Source: Epiperipatus broadwayi (Eukaryota > Onychophora > Udeonychophora > Euonychophora > Peripatidae). Taken from it: 64,000 nt of DNA. The stretch covers positions 5,577,276 to 5,641,275 of the forward strand of contig JAQFVV010006245.1 of assembly GCA_028023455.1 (NCBI GenBank). The letters are read 5' to 3'. Position 1 is the first letter of the stretch; every line of letters begins with the position of its first letter. The position numbers and the translations under genes are program-made. The notes beneath the pieces were generated by a model that was not told the DNA's origin, did no database searches, and saw nothing but the letters and a program-made list of their open reading frames with translations. Below are positions 27,095-39,558 of this stretch, piece by piece.

Positions 27095-27352
27095 ATAGTA
27101 AATTGTTACATTTTTATTTACCATTGTTAAATTCACTCCACTCACAACTTTGAAACCATCCACTTCAGTTAAATATAATAATGATTATTCCTAATACTAA
27201 TATTTTCTAAACTTTATATCTGTGCTACAGATAATCTCTAGTTTAGAAAATGATTAGGAATGATCATTATTATATTTATCTGAAGTGGATAGTATCAAAG
27301 TTGTGCGAGAAATGAGTTTGACAATGGTAAATAAAAATATAACAATATACTT
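27095..27352. repeat. Foldback (long inverted repeat), MITE-like
   Basis: The left arm (about 27095-27213) and right arm (about 27239-27352) are inverted copies of about 115 bp separated by about 25 bp. Matching blocks include tttttatttaccattgt, cacaactttga, atccacttcag, aaatataataatga and attcctaat. Several compensable mismatches show it is old. No transposase lies inside. Confidence 0.8.
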
Positions 27353-27916
27353 TATTTATTAAATTTAAAAATGAAATAATTCTTATCAAGTTATATCGAA
27401 TGGTAACAATGTCTTATTAAGATTAAGAAAAAAAAGAAGAAAATCACATGTTCATAAGCTAATGTTTAAAAAAAAGAGAGAAAGATAAAAACTGCATTTT
27501 GTGTTATTATAGCTACAAAAACAAATTCAGCAAGGAGAACACATATACTTTCTTTTGCTTAAAATTTTATGTTTTATCTTATCTTATTTTTACAAATAGA
27601 TTTTGGACTTATGACAAGGAAATATGTGCTATGAGTAGAAAATTTATTTAGAGGGAGAGAACATTCACAAAGCTTCCCCTCATTTGATATCTTTATGATT
27701 CAAACAGGATGATTAATAGCAAACAGTATGCTTAACTGCCATGAAGCTATGAAACTATTAAAATTTACCATGGATTGTAATATCGACAAAGGACTAGGTG
27801 AATATCATTTAACGATAAAATGTTCATGGAAACCTGCATTTTATTTTATTATCATCGATATGCCAAGGAAAATGTCATGGTATAATAGAATCTAAGCTGA
27901 AATTATATATAATATA
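27353..27916. other. Non-coding AT-rich stretch
   Basis: No gene or repeat recognised. Confidence 0.5.
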
Positions 27917-29123
27917 TTAACTCATCTATGCATTTTATCACTGTTTCACAATGCTTTAATTATCACTCTCTCTCTTTGAAAATTTCAATTGCCCCAGTAA
28001 TCTTCTTTAGAATTACAACATAATACAAATATATGAATTTAAATGAACATATAATTTGCATTCTATATACATCTTATAATCATCATTTATTTATTACCTT
28101 TTAAATATTATATATTATGTATTTTATCCTTGTTACATTCTATACTTATCAATTAAAACCTAAAATCATATATATTCTATTTTTATTTTACTTTTATTGC
28201 TCTTTTTAATATTTAACTCAAACTTAATATCTACTTTACATTATTATGATTATTATTCCTTTTATCAGCAATCAATATTTATAATTTATTCCTTCAATAA
28301 TTTATAATTTACTTTAATCTATAATATTATTTTAAACATATTTTTACCCACCTTTCATTTATATCTTCAAAACTCGACTGCTAAATTCAAATTTTAAAAT
28401 TTACAATTATACTTTTAGTAGCTCCCTCTTTAAATTTTACATTTATATTATTATCAACTCCCTATTTTTTATATAACTAAATCTTTTAATTTTTTTATTT
28501 ATTTTTTATTTTACATCAAAACTTTTTTCAGGCCCAAATCTCTATTTAAAAATGGCTTAATATTACTAATATAAATAGTCTATTATTTTTCTATCCCTTT
28601 TATTATCTGTAAATTATATCATCCTTATACAATCCTTTTCAAACTCATGCCATGTTTCTAATTTATGTAAATATATTGGTGAATTTTTATCATTTATGTT
28701 GTAATAGTCTTCTATATACTGAATTTTTTATTTCTCCTACATAATTTACCTTTAGATTATTAATTTAACGCTTTTTATAATTAAACTCATATATTCCATT
28801 TATTTCATTATCTGAATTTTTATTATAAATACAAATATACTTATTTTCTAAAATACTAATCATATTTTTTCTCTTTTTATTAACTACCTTAATATTTAAT
28901 ACATTACCTAATTTTTTATTAATTTTACTTATAACTTTATTTAATTTTTTAACTACATAATTATTCCCTGTCATTATACCTATATAATTAACTTTATTAC
29001 CACTTCTTTCCCTTTTATTATTTATATATTCTATTTTATTTTCTATTAATCTAATATTATCAAAACTGTTAAAGAGGGTGATAAAGCATTGTGAAACAAT
29101 AATAAAGTGCGTAGATGAGTTAA
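27917..29123 (-). mobile_element. Penelope-like remnant with inverted ends
   Basis: The minus strand encodes a decayed C-terminus of a Penelope-like polyprotein. It has NKVNYIGIMTGNNYVVKKLN then KVISKINKKLGN, and after that NGIYEFNYKK, a stop, and VNYVGEIKNSVYRRLLQHK. This fits the GIY-(spacer)-YIG endonuclease fold (GIY ... YVG, then an Arg-containing helix and His). A 42-bp sequence at the left end (27917-27958) recurs inverted at the right end (29082-29123) with about five mismatches. No RT is present, so it is a deletion derivative. The same family occurs at 9370-10000 plus 19809-20700. Confidence 0.55.
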
Positions 29124-30042
29124 CATTATATTGTATACATTTGACAATGTAATAAGAAAAATTAGATTGAAATTATTTATATAATCTATACTTGGTAATA
29201 GATACTAAAAGAAAAATTTCTTTTAAATTATCAGCATGAAATACAATTTCACCTATCAATAATGGTTAAAAGTATATTAGCAGCTTTATGAAAAAATATT
29301 TATCAAAGTCTTTTTTTATTAATAATTTTAATCATGAAGTAATTTTATTTTATCATTTGATATAAGCTTAAATAATAGACTGTATAATTAGGACTTAAAT
29401 CAATGGGATTATTTTTTTTACAAATAATAAATCAATGTTAAACATAAATAATATTCTGTATAATTTATTTAAATTATCTAATAGTTGTTATTAAAAGCAT
29501 TACTTAAGTCCAAGACATGAAATATATTAAAGGAAAATATATATATAAATTTGTAATTAACACTTTATGACTATGCATTAATAATTTGAATCATACCAAA
29601 TTCACTGCTGTAATATCTTATTTAAATGCAATTTATCCACTCTAATTTGAACACTTTTAAGCAAAAACCTTTTATTGTATATATATTGTAACGGGAACAG
29701 ACGTCGTTACATTGTTTTTTTTTATTAATAAACATGAAAAAAAATAAAAGTTCGCCAATAAAAACTTCTTTTTTAAGAATTAAAAATAAAAAAATCATCT
29801 TAAACTCACATATATATAAAATCGCACAGATAAATAATTATTAAAATAAAACTTTATTAAAGAAAAAGTATTTTAAAACTAAATTTTCAGGAAAGATTTA
29901 GAGATAAAAATATATGTTTAAGTTTGAAAACAGATTAATTAATCTTTTGTAAAATGGAAATGATTATTTTAATTAGTAAACTAGCCTTGGACATCTAAAA
30001 TGTATAAGCAACGGTCAGATAGGAAAACAATAGGAACAGAAT

Positions 30043-30142
30043 GGCCAATGAAAGAAATCCATCAGGGAAATCGGACCTCAATGGAAGGATCGTCATCAAT
30101 GATGACGTAACGTCCATTGGATCCTAAAGTTATGTATAAAAG
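30043..30142 (+). promoter_or_regulatory. LTR promoter: CCAAT, CRE-like site and TATA box
   Basis: GGCCAATG at about 30043, TGACGTAA (ATF/CREB-like) at 30103-30110 and TATAAAAG at 30135-30142 occur in the expected order inside the solo LTR. An AATAAA follows at about 30155, which fits a short R region. An insertion of this kind could act as a promoter on the plus strand, but no downstream gene is visible. Confidence 0.5.
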
Positions 30143-30781
30143 AAAAAAATTTGGAAATAAAAAGTGATTTGGTTTAATTAATTAGGAGGAGGAGATGTGA
30201 CTATATGTGTTAGTGCGGAGTTGAAGGAGAAGGGATTGAAAAGACGCACTCTTCAATCCCTTCAGTTGTTAAAAAAAAAGGAAATGAAACATCGCTTTTC
30301 TTATACTGAGGACAACAGGATCATCGGGGGGTTTAATGTGGATTCCAAATGGCAAGCAATGGATAAAAGGAACGTTTTGAAATCGTAAGAACTTTTTGAA
30401 CTCTCAGCTTTAAATATAAATAATTTATGAACATTTCTAAACAAAAGAACTCTAAATACTAAACTTTTCAATATTTATAAATATAAGAATTTCCTATCTG
30501 ACTAAAGTAGTTAAAATGTTATTTGATGTATTTCTTTTGTAAAATCATTTCCATTTATATTTTTTTTGTTCTTTAAGTTTTATTATGATTTCTGTTTTCC
30601 GATAAATTAAAATATATCAATGATAAACTTAAGTCAGGCATGCATGGCTGTATAGATTTGTAAAGTTATATTAGGGGAGAGTAATCTTAGGTTATTCATG
30701 TCGTTGTTGAATTGGGTCAATGGATTGGATATATTGATGTAGTTAGTAGATGTAATGCAAGATTCGCTATGGGCAGAATCG

Positions 30782-30854
30782 CTTGTATACGCTGCACACT
30801 TCCTCTTGCCTAGGGAAACTTGTATACGCTGCACACTTCCTCTTGCCTAGGGAA
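30782..30854. repeat. 37-bp tandem repeat, two copies, inside the solo LTR
   Basis: 30782-30818 and 30819-30854 are identical: cttgtatacgctgcacactt followed by cctcttgcctaggga. Exact identity indicates a recent duplication. Confidence 0.97.
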
Positions 30855-32580
30855 TGCGATCGTAAGTCGGCAAAATGACCGCAGTCCGTTTCTATGGAGT
30901 TTTTTTTATTGTTCTTCTCGTTAGATAGATGTAATATTCCTATCTGATGAGAGTCAATGTCTTATCTTAACCTATTTTGTGTTACCGTATTCGTATTACA
31001 TTGAATACATCGATATATCAGATGGATTGATGCCAGGTTGACTGCGAACTTTTAGCCTAAGGCTAAATGGGGATAGAATCTTTTATCTTCAAATGCAAAT
31101 CTATGTAGTCTATTCATACTCGACACTAAATAAAAATGCATTAAATTTAAGTTGTTTATAGATGCCTGCATGGATTCGTTACCGGCTAATTATGTTTTTG
31201 GTTTTCATATTCGATCAAAATATATATAGACATTCGGTAAATACTGATACCTTACGATGAGTATCTAAAATGTATTTATTCGGATGTTTTTTAAGTTATT
31301 GGTGCCACTGTGGTATCTTACGATAAATACCAGTAGGTTTCTTGTATTCCCTATGCAATTGACGGTATCAATGATTTTGTATTTTGATAGTTTATGTTTA
31401 TTTTGAAATGTTTTAGCCGTGTAATCTATGTAACCGATCTATACTCAACATTTATAAATAACTTTTATAAATCCCTCTGTGTGAACTTATAATAGCATAA
31501 AAATTAAAATGTAAATTTAAATTCTAAAATCAAGTTAAAACCAAATGTAAAAGTTATTCTAAAATAATGTTAAATTTTATATATATGTGCGTAAATAAAT
31601 GTTTGTATGTTAATTTCTGGCAGTGGCTTATTTTATTTATTTTTTAATATTGAAATATAATTAGATAAGATATTATATTATTAAATCTCTGCTACTCCCT
31701 GAGCTAGTGACATGGGCTAACGACCAGATATCAAAATATATAAATAAAATAAAATAAAATTTTTTTTGACTTACGTATCTGCCTACTTTATAAATTTTTC
31801 TAGGTTCAAATGCCTAGATGGCACCCTGTAGTGCAGATTACGTTAAGATTTATTCTCTGGATCGTTACAATATATATATATGCATACACAATCTTACATT
31901 TCAAACGTCCTGCAGTCTTCTTCAGATTTATGATATAATGAACAAAATAAAATAAAATACATAACTATATAAATAATACCATAAAATGTAAACAATAAAA
32001 TTAATTTAAAAAAACATAAAATATAACAAAACATAATAAAACCCAAAATAATTCAGTTAGTATAAAATAAAATATGAAATATAACTATAAAATAATATAA
32101 ATTATACATGTGTATTCCTGACTGTATATACATATTCAGGAACAATTATTAATTATTAATTAAATATAATTGTTCATGAATATGTATATACAGTCAGAGA
32201 TACCCATGTAAATAACTGTTCATGAACATATATATATAGTCAAGAATACACATGTTTAATTTATTTTATATTTATACTGTATATTTTATTTTATACTAAC
32301 TGGATTATTTTGGGTTTGATTATATTTATTTCAGTTTTATTATGTTTTGTTATATTTTATGTTTTATTTTTTTAATTAATTTTATTGTTTACATTTATGG
32401 TATTATTTATATAGTTATGTATTTTATTTTATTTTGTTCATTATATCATAACTCTGAAGAAGATTGCAGGACAGTTGAAATGTAGGATTGTGTATGCATA
32501 CATGGACAATAAAAGGTTTTTGCTAAAAAGTGTTCAAAGTAGAGTGGTCAAATTGCACTTAAATTGAATTTGAATCATAG

Positions 32581-34559
32581 ATCTTTTATATTAATTGCAA
32601 TCTAGCATGAGATAAATTATAAAGACATATGATGTTAGACTGCAATTGATAAATTTAGAACTATATTCTTTGTCTTAGCCAATTTAATGAATTAATGTTT
32701 ATTTCAATACATTTATTGTAACAGGGTGTATATAAACCCTTTTTCAAAAGGTAAATGTGTATATATGCGCAGATATATATATATATTTAGTTAACATTAG
32801 ACTACATTTGGTTTTTTTTTTTTTTGTATAATTTAAACAGGTAGATAAAGGGTTAGAATAAACAGGAGGGATGGGTGTGTGTGTTTGTGCTCTTTTATTT
32901 TGTTGAAACCCATGTATGTATATTGCTGTATGGATGAATAAATGGATGCAATATATATATAAATTTTGTTTCCAAGATGGAAGTAGTTGCATTTTGTAAA
33001 AAGAAGAAAATATTAAATAGAAAAAAAATATTGAAGTGCATAGATCTTTATCTAAAAAAATCCTAAGAGAAAAACAGACAAAGAGTGAAGGTCAAAAATA
33101 AACTGAAGGTGTTCCGATGGAATTTCATTGACCTCAATACAGAAAAAAAGGTGCTAAAAGCTTTTGTTTTAAAGTGAATAAGGATCTAAAATAACACATA
33201 TTTTAAAAGAATGAAAATAAAATGGAAACTCATGAAAGGATAATTTTTTTTTTTAAAAAAAGAAAAGAATATAAAAAAAATAATTGGAAATTAATTAGAT
33301 TCTTCTGTCTCAAAATTTTCATAGATGTTGTTTTGAAGAGAGAAATCATTATTATATACATCTGGGGTTGAATTATTTAATTCTACATCAGATATTTGAA
33401 AATTATTGGAATCAGCAAGTACAATCATCAGCCATGAACATGCTGGGATAAGAATTTAAGCATGCTGGGCTTTGTGATTCATCCCGTATAAATTAGATGT
33501 CTACCCTGAAAGGAAGCTGCTCTTAAACCTTTGAACTGAAATTGTTTCCAAGGAACATTAATACTAGATTAAGGAATCAAACTAAACCCATCAGAAATCA
33601 TCGATGTATATGGCCATAGTGTTGAGCAAACTAGTGTAATTACTCATGTATTTGTTGTTCTCCCCAGGGAAAATCCAGGTAATATGAACATTTTATCACC
33701 TATATTTCTTTCTCAAATATTACTACATCTTTTATGATAATGTGTAGAAATCCTCCTTTATTGACAATCTAAATAATTCTCTTCAGCATTCAAAAATACT
33801 ATTTTACATTTGAATGGACTAGATGTTGCTTTATATTATCTCTTTTGCTATCTGATTTTGTCATTATCTATGCAATATGTGTGCATGCATGTGATCTTTT
33901 AAAATATTTGAACACAAAATTATATTATACTTTGTGATTTCTATATTATAATGAATATTAAATGTCTTTTAAGTAAAAACATATATGTTTGTTGGTTTCT
34001 TTATTTTGGATTTTATGAGAAGATAAAGAGATAAATTTGAGTTAGTGTAAGAGTTAGATAATTTGATTAAGCGTATATTCGTGTATTTCTGTACCTCATA
34101 TATTTCTCACAGTTGATGACCACCCACCATGAGTGAGCTAGCTAGTGGTAGGTTTCTCTGATTACTCAATCCCTTCCAGCATAATTCTTACATATATAAA
34201 TAAGATTGGAACCTGGAGTCAGAAAGTGATGTCCATAAATATGCTGAGTGAGAAATAGAAGTAAAATTTTCAAATTGCTTTCAAATAAATATTGAATTAG
34301 CACAATAGATAAATAAATTGCATTATATTATTAATTTATTTAGCAATATTACTTTGAACACAGTGTCATTTTCCAAGTTTCACTGAAATCTGATTGTCTT
34401 AGAGGAATACATTAAGGATACAGAATTACTTTTATAAACTATTGCATTGTATGTGTATGTATGTATATGTGTGTGTGTGTGTGTGTGTGATAGGGAATAA
34501 GGATGATGTTGTTACAATGGCATCCCAATCAAGGGGCTTTCAAAGAGCAGAATTATGGG
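32581..34559. other. Non-coding stretch with a (GT)n microsatellite
   Basis: No gene recognised. A (GT)n run with GTAT variants lies at 34449-34488. Confidence 0.55.
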
Positions 34560-34819
34560 TGATGAAATATAAACGTTAAGTAATAATAAGAGTTAAAGAA
34601 AGAATATCAATGAAGCATTATAATTTGTTTGTTGGGTTTTAAGAAAGAGAGATTAGAAAATAGGTGACAGAGTGGATTGGATAGAGAAATTATATACATA
34701 GCACAGTACTTCATGGGCTGGGGAATTTGACTTAGCACATTGATTGTCAGAAATATACATGTAAATATAGGAAAAACATATGAATAGCAAAGTAAATGAG
34801 TTGATCAAAATAGAGATAT

Positions 34820-35257
34820 TTAAAGAAAGAAGAGGAAACACCTGGAAAACATATAAAGAGCTTGAAGAGGTTTTTTGATGGCGATAGGATTAGGGAAGAT
34901 AATAAAATAATAGTGGCAAACAGCCACATTCAAGTGTATGCCCAAAACTTGGTGGGAACCACTATTAATCCAACCAGAAACTTTCCAAGAATATGAAAGG
35001 ACACAAAAAACACATTTTGGAATGGAGCACAGCAATAATATATGAAAGCACAGATCATGAGTCAAAAGTTTCAGGAAGAGGCTTATATTCATTTTTTTAG
35101 ATGTCAAGTGTGCAGGTTAAGGGAACTGGAAGCATGTGAACTATCAGAAAGACAGATTGTGGGTATTGTTTGCAGAAATCTGCCAGGGGAAATAATCAGG
35201 ATAATAGCAAGGATGAAGAGAAAGTTAGCAAAGGAACTCGATAAATTACTAGAGTAA
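34820..35257 (+). pseudogene. Gag-like remnant of the Ty3/gypsy element
   Basis: Two pieces: GNTWKTYKELEEVF near 34837, and the 71-codon frame 35042-35257 with SQKFQEEAYIHFFRCQVCRL and LSERQIVGIVCRNLPGEIIR, which resembles the helical capsid region of gypsy Gag. No zinc knuckle was seen. Frames are broken. Confidence 0.5.
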
Positions 35258-35489
35258 GTAGCACTTAGCAAACAATGACAAAATGGAGAAATCAGGGAGT
35301 CTGTGAGGGCAGAAGCAAGATCAGGGAATATAAAGGGAGAAGGTGGGATAAAAAGGAGGTGGAATAAAGAAAGAGAGACAGAGTTAGATCGCAGAGGGGA
35401 AGAAGAGTATATAGGAAATTTAATATGTTCAAGGGAGGACTGGTTTTCAAATTATGTGTCAAGTTTGCCCTAAGATAGGGACAACTATT

Positions 35490-35560
35490 GCATGAATGGA
35501 AGTTGAGGCATTAGTGGACTCTGGCAGCCAAATATTGGTATTGTTGGAGGAAGTGGATGC
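35490..35560 (+). pseudogene. Retropepsin active-site remnant
   Basis: The frame reads MEVEALVDSGSQILVLLEE, matching the aspartic-protease motif (LVDSGS/T followed by hydrophobics) of LTR retrotransposons. The active-site Asp is present. The surrounding domain is broken by stops. Confidence 0.6.
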
Positions 35561-36149
35561 ACAGATTATAAGCAAACAGTTCTAGCATTCATACTCTCCT
35601 AATAAAACGAGTCCAGATAAGGATGGCTAACAATAAAACAGCAAAGGGGGACCCTAAACAGCTCTGGATAGAAATTAAGTGGAAAACCATTCTCACACAT
35701 ATTCTTAGTCATGAAGGACCTGATCCATGGCATTTTGATCAGGTCAGATTTTCTATATAGGTACAAATGCTCCATTTACTTCTGGAATGGAACAGTTCAT
35801 AAGTGACAGGGAGGCAGTCAAATTTACAACATTGAAGTTATATATCTAGATTGGGGTACTCCAAGTAGAAGAGGAGGAAACAAAGGAGGTTATGGAAGAA
35901 AAGATAAAAGAAATGGTAATAGCAAATGAAAATGAGAAGGAAGCGCTCAAATAGATGTTAGAAAAGTATAACTGAGTTTTTTGGAATGTGCCAGGAACAA
36001 TCCAGGGTTTTAAACAGTGAATTAAACTAAAACAGGATCATCCATTGCAATCTCATTCTTACCCTATTGCACATCAGTATAGGGAAGAAGTGCAAAAACA
36101 AATAAGCCAAATGATGGAATGGAAGTCATTTCATTCTGTAACCCATTGG

Positions 36150-37271
36150 TGGGGGTCAAAAAGAAAAATGGAAATGTCAGATTATGTCTTGATGCCAGGC
36201 AACTAAATTGAGTAATGGTTCCAGACTGTAATAGCCCACTCCCCATACCTGAATTGTTAGGGAAGTTCAAAGGTAAAGTACTCAACATTTGATCTGACTG
36301 CCAGTTACTGGAAAATCAAGGTTCATCCAGAAGATCGGCAATACACAGCTTTCAGATATAAGGAATACTCATATCAACTGAATAGAAATGCCATTTGGTC
36401 GAATAAATAGTGGATCTGGACTGCTGAGATGCCTCAATCAAGTGTTGGTGGATGAAGTCAAGAAGTTTGTGATCATGTATACATGTATAGGGATGACGTG
36501 TTAACAACCTCATTGACTATAGAGGAGCATAGATGAGATGTAGAGATTTTTCTCAGTGAATATGAAAAAAAGGGATTAAGATCAACCTAAAAAGTGCTTT
36601 GATGAATGATGAGGTGATGTTTTTGGCCATATGGTAGGTTCTCAAGAAATGAGACCTCATCCAGATAAAGTCCTAGCCATTAGGGTTTTTCCTGTACCTA
36701 GATTCAGGAAGCAGGTTCAATCATTCCTGGGTCTCTGCAATTTTTATAACCAATTTCATAAACAGCTGGTGGAGTGGGTGGAACTGCTAGTCAGACTATT
36801 AACAAAAGAATGCAGTGGAAATGAAACAAAGAGCAAGACAAAGCTGTTGAGGACATAAAAGATGAATTTGTAAAACAGGTAATGCTATCATTTCCAGATT
36901 TTACCAAGCCCTTCATCATGCAAACTGATAGCAATGGATACAGATTGGGAGCAACATTATCACAGTTGCAAAATGGGGAACAAATGGGGGTGTTATACTT
37001 TATCAGCCAGATGTTAAAGGGACCTGAACTAAATTATTCAGCCACAGAGAAGGGGATATTAACAATTGTTTGGGCATTTCAAAAATTCAAGCCTTTCTTG
37101 ATGGGGTTAAAGGTGGTTGTAGTCACCAATCACAAAAGTTTTGAATTCATAAACCATAGCTACCCGATGAACAGCCAGTTGATTAAATGGAGTCTGTTTC
37201 TCCAGGAGTACAACTATACAGTTTGGTATTATAAAGGTTCAGAGAACATCATCAGAGATACTTTGAGCTGA
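36150..37271 (+). pseudogene. Ty3/gypsy reverse transcriptase and RNase H, broken
   Basis: RT pieces in order are VRLCLDARQLN, LPIPELLGKFKGK, FGRINSGSGL...CLNQVLVDEV, and RDDVLTTSLTIEEH (catalytic loop, first residues altered). After the catalytic loop come FLGLCNFYNQFHKQL (36716 onward) and the RNase H-like domain FPDFTKPFIMQTDSNGYRLG with GVLYFISQMLKGPELNYSAT, EKGILTIVWAFQKFKPFLMG and TNHKSFEF. The stretch 36882-37271 is open for 129 codons. Several frameshifts and stops upstream make it non-functional. Confidence 0.8.
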
Positions 37272-37430
37272 AACCCTGCTGACTCTCAGCCTTGTCATTT
37301 GAGGAATAGAAAATTTGTATATTGCTAGTGTGGACTTGGGGGTTAACAAAGAGTGGAGGAAGAGTTGGCCCATCTAGGTGATTGTCTGATTGTCAGTGCA
37401 AAGATGAACAGCTACAAGTTATGATTGAAT

Positions 37431-39556
37431 GTCTTTGATTCAATGTTTGAGTTCCTAGAAAGCAAACATGATGCTTTATGAACAATTTGATTTATTCCAT
37501 AAATGTCATAACTTATTTGATGAACTTATTTAACATATTTAATGAAACAAATTCATAACTCCAAAGCAATAAGTTGAATTCAATCAAAACAAAAACTATT
37601 ATTTCTATATTTGTAACTAAGCCTATTCTGTGTAAATGAAATTTAGGATGAGAATAGTTTCCAATTTTATCAATAAGTAGAAAAACATGATAAAGACTTG
37701 CTTATCTATTGCCAGTACATGAAGGCTCTCCATTCAGATTTCAATCAATTGTTTGAAGATATTCTTAAAATATACATTTTCAATTTTTGTTTTGAACTGT
37801 TTTTCAAGCATAAATGCAGAAAAATTTCCAAAAGTATAAGAACTGTTAGAAATAACAACAAAGAGCTGAAATTTAAATCCAAAAATGGCTACCAACAATT
37901 CTGGTTACAAAAGCAGATTTTATCCTAGATTATAATCCATAGTTTAAAAGCTTTTAATTGCATTTCCTTCTTGATTATTAGTATAACATGCATTTAGTAT
38001 TGTCATAAATCTATTAATAAAAAAAAGAAAACAATTGCTAATATTTAATCATGTGATTTAAGAATAAAAAAAGCTACACATTAAAAATTTATAGCAGCAT
38101 ACCAAATTTATTTTTCTCATGAGAATTGTTTTTAAAATTATATGGTTTTTTTTTATTTTATTATTTATTATATTAATTTTCTGTGTGGGTCAAAATTAAA
38201 AAAAAAAAAATTATAATTTCAAAGTGTCTTCTTTACATATTTTTTTTTTAATATGTTGCAAACTTAGATAAAAATATAGATACATAATATAATACAAATT
38301 TGTCATTGCATGTCTGTTTGCTTAAAAAAAAGTAGATTACCTGAGGAATACTGATTTTTTTTTTTTTGAAAAGAATATGAAGGCCAACTAAGTTTGGCAA
38401 CTTCTGTTCTCCATAAATGCTTTAATTAATATGGAAATATCTCTTCAGGCAACTTGAAGTAATTATCTTCTTATTTATAATTAAAAATGTCTGAAACGAA
38501 TATAATTTTGCTTTATAATAATCACTCATAATTTGATTTTGCTTTCTTAATAACTGTTAAGTTGTGTAAGTTTGTTCTGTATGACTAAGATTTGTTATCT
38601 TGTTGCATTTTAAGCTTCTGAGATCCTATTTTCATATCCTGTTGTAATGAAATTATCATTTCAATGCAACATCAATATAAACTGTAAAAATATATTAATA
38701 AATAAATCATTACATTATTTAACTTTTAAACTAAATTGCAAAAACGGTTTCAATTAGTGACATTGCTATTATGAATTACGTTTTTAATCTTTAAATGTTA
38801 CATATTACAATAATTTATTCATTACACACACACACATATATATATAAAGCACACCAAAAATTTGAATTTAAGGTACCATATTCATGACTTCACTTTGATA
38901 TGGAAAGTACTTAGAAATGATACTGTTATTAAAATTCAAATATAGACTCATCGAATGCTTTTAATTCACTAGTTGATATTTGTGAATTGATATTATACGG
39001 TTCCTTTTTTATTTTTCTGTTATTTCTTTCTGCATTTTGCAATATTCATTTTTATGGGTTGAATATATAGCTTCAATAGTTTCATGTTGAATAACTCTTA
39101 CCTATCAATTAGTCTTTGTTTGTCTGCAATAGATTAAAAAACAAAGATCTTTGCCACTTACACCACTTGAATATTTTCTATAAAAATAATCTTATTTTTG
39201 AATTAATGCAAAGAGTTTATTAGTGGTCATTGGTCTAACTGACAAATTTTTAAGCGCGTAAAAACGTGTTGAATGTAATTAAACAAATCAGTAAAACAAC
39301 AATGGGTTAAAGGAATACTAAATTTTAAAATAGATGCTTACAAAAGAAGAGTATCATTTGTTTGAAAGAGAATAAAGTTAACCCCTTCGTTCTCTTAAAT
39401 CAAAATAAAATTAAAACATAATTTTAAAATGAATTTATTTGAAATATGAAACTTTAGAATTGATAGATCACACATGAATTTATTATATAGAAGCAAAATA
39501 AGTAAACACAAAATAAAAGTTATTAACTGCCTCCTTATATTGGATTTGTCATGATA
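37431..39556. other. Non-coding AT-rich stretch
   Basis: No gene or repeat recognised. Confidence 0.5.
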
Positions 39557-39558
39557 TA

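Larger units (their letters stand above)
29687..31869 (+). mobile_element. Solo LTR, 2,183 bp
   Basis: It begins TGTAACGGGAAC and ends GGATCGTTACA, giving a 7-bp terminal inverted repeat TGTAACG/CGTTACA with the canonical TG...CA. ATAT flanks both sides, consistent with a 4-bp target duplication but uninformative in an AT run. Better evidence for insertion is that removing it restores the palindrome arms. It contains a promoter-like cluster (30045-30142) and a 37-bp tandem repeat, and no gag-pol sequence. A 63-codon plus frame at 30197-30388, just after the promoter, is probably chance or leader sequence. Family likely Ty3/gypsy, inferred from the ends only. Confidence 0.75.
29617..32580. repeat. 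Large palindrome interrupted by a solo LTR
   Basis: With 29687-31869 removed, the left arm (29617-29686 joined to 31870-32160) matches the right arm (32170-32580) in inverted orientation. Shared blocks are ccactcta-tttgaacactttt, agcaaaaaccttttattgt, atgcatacacaat, cctgca-tcttcttcaga and atgatataatgaacaaaata. Each arm contains CTGAAGAAGA...GAAATGTAAGATTGTG, which resembles the hammerhead-like tail of Penelope elements, so the palindrome may be a tail-to-tail pair of Penelope-like 3' ends. The centre (32110-32250) has three copies of a ctgactgtatatacatattc-like motif. 29127-29616 has nothing recognisable. Confidence 0.75.
34560..37430 (+). mobile_element. Ty3/gypsy retrotransposon, decayed, no LTRs or integrase found
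   Basis: The order on the plus strand is gag-like (about 34820-35257), protease (about 35495-35555), reverse transcriptase (about 36150-36630), RNase H (36640-37271), then a linker with scattered matches to about 37430. The base composition is purine-rich and less AT-rich than the flanks. No integrase is recognisable after 37430, and no terminal repeats were seen. The order PR-RT-RH is that of LTR retrotransposons; RT and RH sequence style point to Ty3/gypsy. Confidence 0.8.
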
